A stretch of DNA of 5,021 nt from Fimbriimonadia bacterium (GTDB lineage Bacteria > Armatimonadota > Fimbriimonadia > Fimbriimonadales > Fimbriimonadaceae), in NCBI GenBank assembly GCA_029824495.1, contig JALGXY010000315.1, forward strand, positions 1-5,021. Reading direction: 5' to 3'. The position numbers and the translations under genes are program-made. Below, piece after piece: positions 1-5,021 of the stretch. Under the pieces are notes generated by a model. The model was given only the letters and a program-made list of their open reading frames with translations, was not told the DNA's origin and made no database searches. How positions within the stretch are numbered: position 1 is the stretch's first letter; the number at the start of each line of letters is the position of its first letter.

Positions 1-1309
1 GGAAGTCTTCATTGTCGACCCAGATCTTCTCATCGCCTTCGCCCCACCAAGCAGGAGTGCCGTTGAACAGTGCGAGCAGATCTCCGGCCCATTTGCCGCG
101 GCCTTCGACAGTTGTGTAGTTGAGATCGTAAGCACCAAGCCATGAAGTGCTCGGACCGGCTTGCGTATCGATCGCATACCGCGGATTCCAGTTGGCATGA
201 AAATAGAGCGAGCGTTCATCCCAGCTCCATTCGCCCAGACTCGCCTTCAGGCTCACGCCAACAGTCTGCTTGCCAAGGTTGATCACCTTGATCTTGCAGC
301 TGTTCCTAAAGGGCATCGGCCACCTCAGAATCATCTCGCCTGACTCCTTCATCTCGGCCCACCAAGACTTGTAGGGAGCAGCCTTGTATCCGACACCGAA
401 CAGATATCCCGCCGGCACCCAGGTGGTCGGTCGCCCATCGAAACTGAACTCGATTACGGTGCTGCGCAGAGCCTGCTCGAGGTCCTCCGCTGTTAGATTG
501 AGTGAAAGCTCGCGGATTGCCGCGCCCTCTTCAATGTGGATCGCCTGAGACGTGCCCGGCTTCATTGCTCCACCGATTTCAGCCCTCCCCGTGCCGTTGA
601 AGGCGTTTGAGTTGTTGTTGAGGTGTGCGATCGTGCGGTTGATTTTGTTCGAGCTCTTGGCCAATGTGCGCTCGCCGAAACTCTCGACTTCAGTGCCCGA
701 TTCGTACTTTCGGTAGTTGATCTGATAATAGAAGGCGGGGGTCTTATAAGCCCCGTCATCAAGCTCTTCTTTGATCGACTCGTAGGTGACCTTGCAGCCG
801 CTGGCATACGGAATCGGCAGATAGAGGTTATGCCCACGGTTGTTGATGCTGGTGATCTTTGAGACCGACTGGCTGAGAGGAGCTCCTGCCAACGCGCCGC
901 CGCTTATGATGTCGATTACCCTTCCTTCGATGACCGGCTTGTCTGACCCATCAAGATAGAACCGGATGATGCCGTTCGGTGTTGAGGTTGCTCCGTGCCA
1001 GGTCGTCCAGATTCGCACGACCGCGCCCGGCCCCTGGTCGTCCATCATCACGTACTCGGTTCGGCCTGCAGTGGTCTCTTTGCGAACAAACCAAGACCGA
1101 TCCATATTAGCGTACCAGTCGTTCTGGTCTTCCGGCGTTATCGTGCGGCGGTCGTAGCTGCTGGCCTGAACGCAGGAGTAAGCGGGGTTGTCCAGCTTAG
1201 CAATGACGGTCCGGTCGAGCATCTCATCAAGAAGCGAATCGAACGTCACGGCTTGCGCAGATGTTGCAGCGGTCGCCGACAGCAGCGCAGCTGAGAGGAG
1301 GAGCCTCAT
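1..1309 (-). CDS. Secreted GH172 / DUF2961 family glycoside hydrolase, partial (C-terminus beyond left edge)
   Basis: I translated this from the reverse complement; 436 complete codons are open with no stop before the left edge. Seen: an N-terminal Sec signal peptide (MRLLLSAALL core, cleavage likely after AQA at residue 20). Next comes ASSYDRR at 49-55 and DQGPGAVVRIWTTW at 91-104, then RFYLDG at 116-121, the usual opening of DUF2961 proteins. Near the edge are GRGKWAGDLLALFNGTP and AWWGEGDEK, the latter with E424. Known of the family: GH172 enzymes are retaining furanosidases (alpha-D-fructofuranosidase or arabinofuranosidase types) with two glutamates about 21 residues apart. By that spacing E424 is the likely nucleophile, and the acid/base (in a TGTEDYF-type motif) lies outside the window. 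The motif sits later than in compact members, so this is one of the long forms. The start ATG (1309-1307) has an in-frame TGA five codons upstream, so no longer start is possible. The Shine-Dalgarno is weak (AGG, 8 nt away). Substrate is not determinable. Confidence 0.93.
   Translation of the reverse strand, partial: MRLLLSAALLSATAATSAQAVTFDSLLDEMLDRTVIAKLDNPAYSCVQASSYDRRTITPEDQNDWYANMDRSWFVRKETTAGRTEYVMMDDQGPGAVVRIWTTWHGATSTPNGIIRFYLDGSDKPVIEGRVIDIISGGALAGAPLSQSVSKITSINNRGHNLYLPIPYASGCKVTYESIKEELDDGAYKTPAFYYQINYRKYESGTEVESFGERTLAKSSNKINRTIAHLNNNSNAFNGTGRAEIGGAMKPGTSQAIHIEEGAAIRELSLNLTAEDLEQALRSTVIEFSFDGRPTTWVPAGYLFGVGYKAAPYKSWWAEMKESGEMILRWPMPFRNSCKIKVINLGKQTVGVSLKASLGEWSWDERSLYFHANWNPRYAIDTQAGPSTSWLGAYDLNYTTVEGRGKWAGDLLALFNGTPAWWGEGDEKIWVDNEDF
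1296..1303 (+). promoter_or_regulatory. Strong Shine-Dalgarno of the subtilase, inside the GH172 signal-peptide codons
   Basis: AGGAGGAG ends 4 nt before the ATG at 1308, and its AGGAGG core has 6-nt spacing, near ideal. It decides the protease start at 1308 over the upstream in-frame ATG at 1188. The same bases on the other strand are leucine codons (CTC CTC) of the GH172 signal peptide, so the motif could also be a chance by-product of that coding sequence. Confidence 0.6.
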
Positions 1310-2729
1310 GGAGATGCCTGTTCAGCGGCAGATCGATGCCGGCAGCGGCCGGGCCATCTCAGTCTATATTTGCGCTGAAGACCAGCTTCTGCCCTTCGGC
1401 AATGCTTTTGCCGAGTGGACTTCAAAACGAGATGATGCTGATCGGCTCGTTCTGCAGAGTGAAGTGGTTGCCGACCTGAAAGCGCGCTCATCTCAGTTCC
1501 GCAAGTCGATCAGGGCAGCGCTTCCTGGCAAGGCTTTCCAAAGCACGTGGATTGTCAATGGCGTTGGCGCTCGTCTCACCGGCGACGAGATCAAAGAGGC
1601 GGCGGCGCTTTCATCGGTCAAGTACATCTATTCGGTTCCGGCGGCTCCTGCGATTGCTCCCCGTGGGCGAGTTGGAGCTGTGCTCAAGGCTGATGATCAG
1701 AAAGAGTGGCGTCTCGGGAATAAGAAGGTGCCTTGGAATATCAGAGGGATCAAGGCTGACCAGGTCTGGGAAGATCTGAAAGTTACTGGTGAAGGTTCGA
1801 TTGTTGCCGTCCTCGATGGTGGGGTCGACTACACACATTCGGACCTCAAGGATTCGATCTGGATCAACCCAGGCGAGGAGGCAAACAACGGCGAGGATGA
1901 CGACAAGAATGGCTATCCCGATGATCTCTACGGCTGGGATTTCAACACCAACAAGCCTGAAGTGAAAGGGCCTGCTTCGAGAGGCCGCAATCACGGCACG
2001 ATGACCTCTGGCATTACGGCGGGGTCTGGCGCATCCGGCACCCAAACGGGGGTCGCTCCAGGGGCAAAGCTCATGCCTGTCAAAGCGGGCGGGCCAATGC
2101 AGACGATGCTGGCCTATCAGTACGCAATCGAAAATGGTGCCGATGTGATTTCGATGTCCTTCTCAATTCCGAATCTGGGCAATGCGCGCGGATTGTGGCG
2201 ACTGATGTGCGAGCATGCTACGATCGCTGGCCTGGTGAGCGTTTCAGGCGCGGGCAACTTCCAACAGAGCCAGAAGATTCCGGTGCAGCAGAGGATTCCT
2301 GAGGGGATCCCGTGTGTTGTATCAGCTGGTGGAGTGGACATCAATATGAAGGTGCCGAGATTCTGCAGCCTTGGGCCGGTCGAATGGGCCGATGTCAAGT
2401 TCTACAACGATCATCCGATGCCAAAAGGGCTGATCAAGCCAGACGTGAGCGGCTATCCCGGCGCTGGCTATCCGGTATTGGATGCTGCGGCAGGGAAGGG
2501 GCTTGTCGATCCCAACAACTCGATCCGAGGAAACTCGTTCAGCTGTCCCCATGCTGCCGGCACAGCGGCGATGATGTTCTCAGCCAACCAGAGCCTGCCG
2601 GCCTGGCGGGTTCAGCAGATCCTGATGGAGACAGCGGTCGACATCGCTCCTGCGGGAAAAGACAATCGCACGGGAGCAGGCCTGATCAACGCACTTGAGG
2701 CTGTTAAAGCGGCCGCTGCGTTGAAGTGA
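1308..2729 (+). CDS. S8 family subtilisin-like serine protease with I9-like prodomain, no signal peptide
   Basis: A 473-residue subtilase. Residues about 1-120 form a prodomain; the stretch around W81 (TWIVNGVGARLT) resembles inhibitor I9 propeptides. The catalytic domain begins near W143 (VPWNIRGIKADQVW). The active site is complete: D170 in AVLDGGVDYTH, H229 in RNHGTMTSG, oxyanion N317 in SVSGAGNF, and S410 in GNSFSCPHAAG, where the usual GTSMAxPH is replaced by GNSFSCPH. Residues 196-206 (EDDDKNGYPDD) look like a calcium-binding loop common in environmental subtilases. The start at 1308 is chosen because AGGAGG at 1296-1301 lies 6 nt upstream and the prodomain begins directly after it. The frame stays open to an ATG at 1188, but that extension is antisense to the GH172 signal peptide and has no protein-like character. 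Oddity: prodomain subtilases are normally exported, yet no Sec or Tat signal is visible from any start. Either it acts in the cytoplasm, or the original 5' end was lost. Its 3' end overlaps the isomerase gene by 26 bp. Confidence 0.95.
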   Translation: MEMPVQRQIDAGSGRAISVYICAEDQLLPFGNAFAEWTSKRDDADRLVLQSEVVADLKARSSQFRKSIRAALPGKAFQSTWIVNGVGARLTGDEIKEAAALSSVKYIYSVPAAPAIAPRGRVGAVLKADDQKEWRLGNKKVPWNIRGIKADQVWEDLKVTGEGSIVAVLDGGVDYTHSDLKDSIWINPGEEANNGEDDDKNGYPDDLYGWDFNTNKPEVKGPASRGRNHGTMTSGITAGSGASGTQTGVAPGAKLMPVKAGGPMQTMLAYQYAIENGADVISMSFSIPNLGNARGLWRLMCEHATIAGLVSVSGAGNFQQSQKIPVQQRIPEGIPCVVSAGGVDINMKVPRFCSLGPVEWADVKFYNDHPMPKGLIKPDVSGYPGAGYPVLDAAAGKGLVDPNNSIRGNSFSCPHAAGTAAMMFSANQSLPAWRVQQILMETAVDIAPAGKDNRTGAGLINALEAVKAAAALK

Positions 2730-3899
2730 ATTCTCGGTAGTTGTCCCGGAAGAGCAGGCGGCAGTCGCGGTCGATCTCAATCTGATTGACCGGACGGCCC
2801 GATGTTTTGAGCCTCTCATAGGAATCCGCCAGTGAGTCGCCGACGATCTGTCTCGCGTCGGCCCACTTGTAGAGAAGCTGTTCAAGCACGCGGGCATCAG
2901 AATGCTGCGGGACAAACGAGGTGCCCAGCAGCTCCAGCCGCATGTCCGTGATCTCTCGGATGAGCTGTGGCGTGTTGAGGAACCACCAGCAGCCGAATGG
3001 CAGAACATTGCGGAACTTCCGGGCCACGGTTATCAGCTCGTGCTGGTTCTCCCGAGCAAGCATCGTCACGAGGAATCGGCTGTTCGGGAAGTCCCTCGCC
3101 AGACTGGCGACCGCATGGGGATCGCCGACGCCGAGCGAGTCTCCTGCAAGCCCGAGCTGAGGGTTGGTCTGGCGTCTGGCGCCGATCATCAAACCCATGG
3201 CGAGACCGTGGCTCTCCAGGGTCGGCAGGATCTGTTCTCGCAGAGCTTTGGCGGCATCTGAGTTGTCTTCTGGGCCATCGTAGCTGAAGCCCGGGGGGAG
3301 AGAACAAGCTACATAGACCGGCTTCATTCTCTTGATCCAGTCCTCTAGGAAGGCGCGCGTGTCGGCATAGCCCCATTCATAGAGCTTGGCGGCGGCGTGT
3401 GAGGCGTTGTTGACCAGCGGGTCGATGCGCAGCACCGGATCGAATCGGCTGTCTGGGACCACTCCCATCAGCCACCGATTCCGCTCGTTCTCATCGAACG
3501 GATCATTGGTCATGGTGATCTTCTCGACGCCTGCAAGCTCCATCACCCGATCGACGTGCTGTTGGGGATTCTGGGCAGCAAACCAGGATCTCAGCGATTC
3601 GATGGAGTCGGTCGGCAGGCAGCCGAGTTGGGGCTTCGCTCGACAAACAGCGCTCGCCAAATCCTCTCGGCCTGCATCCAAGGACTCAGCTTAAAATGAT
3701 CTGCGGGAGTGACGTCAGAGACCCTAAAGTACTCGGCTGCGATGTAGTGGAAATTGAGCAGCTCGTCGATGCCGTAGAGCATCAGGCCGTTCTGATCTCC
3801 AGTCAGGGGCGATCCGAAAGTTGGAGGGTAGAGGTGCGTGTGAAGGTCGATGACCTTCGTGCGGCTCAAGGCCTGTCCAACATTGGCTCGATAGTTCAT
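2704..3899 (-). pseudogene. Uronate isomerase-like amidohydrolase-fold protein, frameshifted
   Basis: Two reading frames on the minus strand together encode one protein. Frame one (3899 to about 3612) gives residues 1-96, with the metal-binding VIDLHTHLYPP (H20, H22) and RIWRALFVERSPNSAACR. Frame two (about 3618 to the TAA at 2706-2704) gives about 304 residues: LPTDSIESL, MTNDPFDENER (about 3481-3513), MLARENQHEL (about 3035-3060), GCWWFLNTPQ (about 2964-2994) and HSDARVLEQLLYKW (about 2863-2904). The WWF and SDAR-type motifs match the uronate isomerase fold (PF02614), but the protein is far from canonical UxaC, so glucuronate/fructuronate interconversion is only a guess. Unrepaired, translation stops at TGA 3593-3591 after 102 residues. 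The shift corresponds to loss of 3n+1 bases (1, 4 or about 31). Family members, as I recall them, carry roughly ten more residues at this spot, favouring a longer deletion. Conservation on both sides means the break is recent, or a sequencing error. The start ATG overlaps the phosphoesterase stop (ATGA) and has no strong Shine-Dalgarno. Confidence 0.85.
3612..3624 (-). other. Frameshift junction in the isomerase-like gene
   Basis: On the minus strand the good protein frame changes inside GGCTGCCTGCCGA. Upstream the conserved frame reads SAACR; downstream it reads LPTDSIE. The site contains a tandem TGCC TGCC (GGCA twice on the plus strand, 3614-3621), which is prone to slippage. Loss of one 4-bp unit from three copies would give exactly this shift. 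A deletion of about 31 bases between two CTGCCG copies would also fit and would better explain the short linker. Confidence 0.7.
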
Positions 3900-4879
3900 G
3901 TTCGCGGAGTGAAGCTCAGGTTTCGGCTGCTGATCACAGGTCGGCAAACCTGTTTTGTTAAGTAGCCTTTTTCGGGCACGCCAAGCTCCCATGGATCAGG
4001 GCTGATCCACTCGGTGCGGCTGCCCTTGATTTCAACCCAGCCTTCGGTATGGACGGTTGCGGTGCACCAGAGAGGCTCTCGGTAGGGAGCGACATAACTC
4101 AGATAAGGATAGGCCTTATGAAGCTCGTCGGAGTAGCGCTTCGCCTGATAGTCTCCGCCAATCCACTGATAGGCTGCAGAGTTGATCTGTACATATTTGA
4201 CACCTTTAATGTCTACATTAAGGTCAATATGGTGATGTCCACTCAGCGCGGCAAAGACCTTGTTGTGGCCAGCGGTCTTGTTGGCTTCATTGATGATCGC
4301 CTGAAGCTCTGCTGTGTTCTCGATGCCGCCGTCCGTCTCTTGAACTGACTGGTGCGAAAAGATCATGGTCGGCAGACTTGTTGCTGCCAGATCGGCACGC
4401 AGCCACTCCTGCTGTTCTGGACCGATATAGCGCGGGTAGCCTGGTGCACGCCCCTCGTGAAGATCGTTGCCATCGAGCACGACCATGTGGAGGCCGCCCC
4501 GGTCGAATGAGTAGAACTGCTCGGGCATCTCCCAGAAATCCTGCGTCTGCTCCTGGCTGTAGCCGCCATCTGTGTCGTGATTGCCCAGCACGTGATATTT
4601 GGGTCCGCTGAAGCTGTTCCAGATATCCATGAATGGACGATTGCCTTTCTTAGGAATGCAGAAGTCTCCCAACTGAAGAACAAAGTCGACCTCCTGCTTC
4701 TTCATCTCCTCAATGAAGGCTTCCAGACGCGCCTCGCCATCGTGCATGACATCCTGGTGGATGTCGGCAATGATGCCGAACGTGAGAGGTTTTGGTCTGG
4801 ACATGACGGTGCTCGGCAGGGCGCCTGCTGCAGCGGCGGCGGCAGCACCCTTGAGAACATCTCTTCTTGAGAGGCTCAT
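3896..4879 (-). CDS. Tat-exported calcineurin-like metallophosphoesterase
   Basis: A 327-residue protein. Residues 1-26 are a Tat signal: SRRDVLKG at 4-11, then seven alanines and a hydrophobic stretch. All five metallophosphoesterase motifs are visible: D39 and H41 (IIADIHQD), D72 (QLGDF), N100-H101 (LGNHDTDGG), H176 (FSHQS) and H215/H217 (SGHHHID). These ligate a two-metal centre that hydrolyses phosphate mono- or diesters; the substrate cannot be read from sequence. The signal predicts folding with metals in the cytoplasm and export through Tat. An in-frame ATG at 4906 would add nine residues (MRDQKYNHR). I prefer 4879 because it places the twin arginines at residues 5-6 and a TACAAT box lies just upstream; neither start has a Shine-Dalgarno. 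Its TGA (3898-3896) overlaps the next gene's ATG (3899-3897), so the two are almost certainly one transcript and translationally coupled. Confidence 0.93.
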   Translation of the reverse strand: MSLSRRDVLKGAAAAAAAGALPSTVMSRPKPLTFGIIADIHQDVMHDGEARLEAFIEEMKKQEVDFVLQLGDFCIPKKGNRPFMDIWNSFSGPKYHVLGNHDTDGGYSQEQTQDFWEMPEQFYSFDRGGLHMVVLDGNDLHEGRAPGYPRYIGPEQQEWLRADLAATSLPTMIFSHQSVQETDGGIENTAELQAIINEANKTAGHNKVFAALSGHHHIDLNVDIKGVKYVQINSAAYQWIGGDYQAKRYSDELHKAYPYLSYVAPYREPLWCTATVHTEGWVEIKGSRTEWISPDPWELGVPEKGYLTKQVCRPVISSRNLSFTPRT

Positions 4880-4885
4880 GCGGTG

Positions 4886-4891
4886 ATTGTA
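4886..4891 (-). promoter_or_regulatory. Possible -10 box for a leaderless phosphoesterase transcript
   Basis: TACAAT on the minus strand matches the bacterial -10 consensus TATAAT at five of six positions and lies 6 nt before the ATG at 4879. At that distance transcription would begin at or next to the start codon, giving a leaderless mRNA, which agrees with the lack of a Shine-Dalgarno. No -35 hexamer is recognisable 16-18 bp upstream, so the call is weak. Confidence 0.25.
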
Positions 4892-4911
4892 CTTCTGATC
4901 TCTCATCGGGC

Positions 4912-4958
4912 GGCTGTTAGGGCAGACGGCTCTATCTGGAACCGAGTGGTTGTTAGGG
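4912..4958. repeat. Pair of 11-bp direct repeats in the divergent intergenic region
   Basis: GGCTGTTAGGG at 4912-4922 and GGTTGTTAGGG at 4948-4958 differ at one base and are 36 bp apart start to start. They lie in the only intergenic region of the window, between the divergent phosphoesterase and the gene starting at 4973. A paired regulator-binding site is possible, but two copies of a short GT-rich word could also be chance. Confidence 0.35.
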
Positions 4959-4972
4959 ACTGTACTCGCACT

Positions 4973-5021
4973 ATGCGTCTCAGAATTGGACTGTTCTGTT
5001 CGCTGCTGGCTGCGGGAGGTT
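4973..5021 (+). CDS. Start of a probable exported protein, cut by right edge
   Basis: ATG at 4973 opens a frame without stop to the edge: MRLRIGLFCSLLAAGG, 16 residues. The positive N-region (R2, R4) followed by a hydrophobic core is what the start of a Sec signal peptide looks like, and the gene would run divergently from the phosphoesterase. An AGGGA at 4955-4959 is 13 nt from the ATG, too far for a good Shine-Dalgarno. With 16 residues nothing can be said about function, and the frame could be chance. Confidence 0.5.
   Translation, partial: MRLRIGLFCSLLAAGG

Noticed and set aside
623..1294. Plus-strand open frames of 60-99 codons between 161 and 1294.
   Set aside because: All lie opposite the GH172 gene, whose minus-strand translation is clearly conserved; the plus-strand products have no recognisable domains or ribosome-binding sites.
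1188..1307. In-frame 40-residue N-terminal extension of the subtilase.
   Set aside because: It is antisense to the GH172 signal peptide and mature N-terminus, has no signal-peptide or domain character, and lacks the good Shine-Dalgarno found before 1308.
1360..1372. AT-rich TATAGA-like -10 element on the minus strand that could drive GH172.
   Set aside because: Only a partial -10 match and no -35 hexamer at suitable spacing; inside protease coding sequence a single weak match is expected by chance.
2897..3376. Minus-strand open frame of 159 codons and several plus-strand frames inside the isomerase region.
   Set aside because: They are arginine-, serine- and proline-rich shadow translations of the conserved isomerase frame.
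3591..3681. Programmed ribosomal frameshift as the explanation for the two-frame isomerase.
   Set aside because: There is no slippery heptamer or clear downstream stem at the junction, and this enzyme family is not known to use recoding.
3936..3956. Hairpin ACAGGT / ACCTGT with a 6-nt loop followed by TTT on the plus strand, terminator-like.
   Set aside because: The stem is only 6 bp and half AT, the T-run is short, and no plus-strand gene ends there. It lies inside the phosphoesterase coding sequence.

Overview
The window reads as chromosomal DNA from a moderately GC-rich environmental bacterium with large numbers of secreted hydrolases. The gene families (a large GH172/DUF2961 protein, an EF-loop subtilase, a non-canonical uronate isomerase-like protein, a Tat-exported metallophosphoesterase) are typical of groups such as Armatimonadota, Planctomycetota or Verrucomicrobiota. 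That placement is inference from family content only; there is no rRNA or marker gene here. No tRNA, rRNA, CRISPR array, insertion sequence or phage gene was seen.

Layout, left to right. 1-1309 (minus): 5' part of a secreted GH172/DUF2961 glycosidase that runs off the left edge. 1308-2729 (plus): a complete S8 subtilisin-like protease with an I9-like prodomain but no visible signal peptide. 2704-3899 (minus): a uronate isomerase-like (PF02614-type, amidohydrolase fold) gene broken by a frameshift near 3612-3624. 3896-4879 (minus): a Tat-exported calcineurin-like metallophosphoesterase. 4880-4972: a short divergent intergenic region with an 11-bp direct repeat. 4973-5021 (plus): the start of a probable exported protein cut by the right edge.

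The packing is extreme. The GH172 and protease genes start in opposite directions from the same CATG palindrome. The protease and the isomerase converge and overlap by 26 bp. The phosphoesterase and the isomerase overlap by ATGA, a translational-coupling arrangement. The only gene-free stretch is about 93 bp, at the right end.

Functionally, the GH172 enzyme (furanoside release outside the cytoplasm) and the isomerase-like protein (cytoplasmic sugar-acid chemistry) suggest carbohydrate use. The phosphoesterase is cotranscribed with the isomerase and may remove phosphate from exported or scavenged compounds. I find no convincing new multi-gene system. The points most worth a second look are the shared-CATG start overlap, the protease lacking a signal peptide at exactly that junction, and the frameshift in the otherwise well-conserved isomerase.
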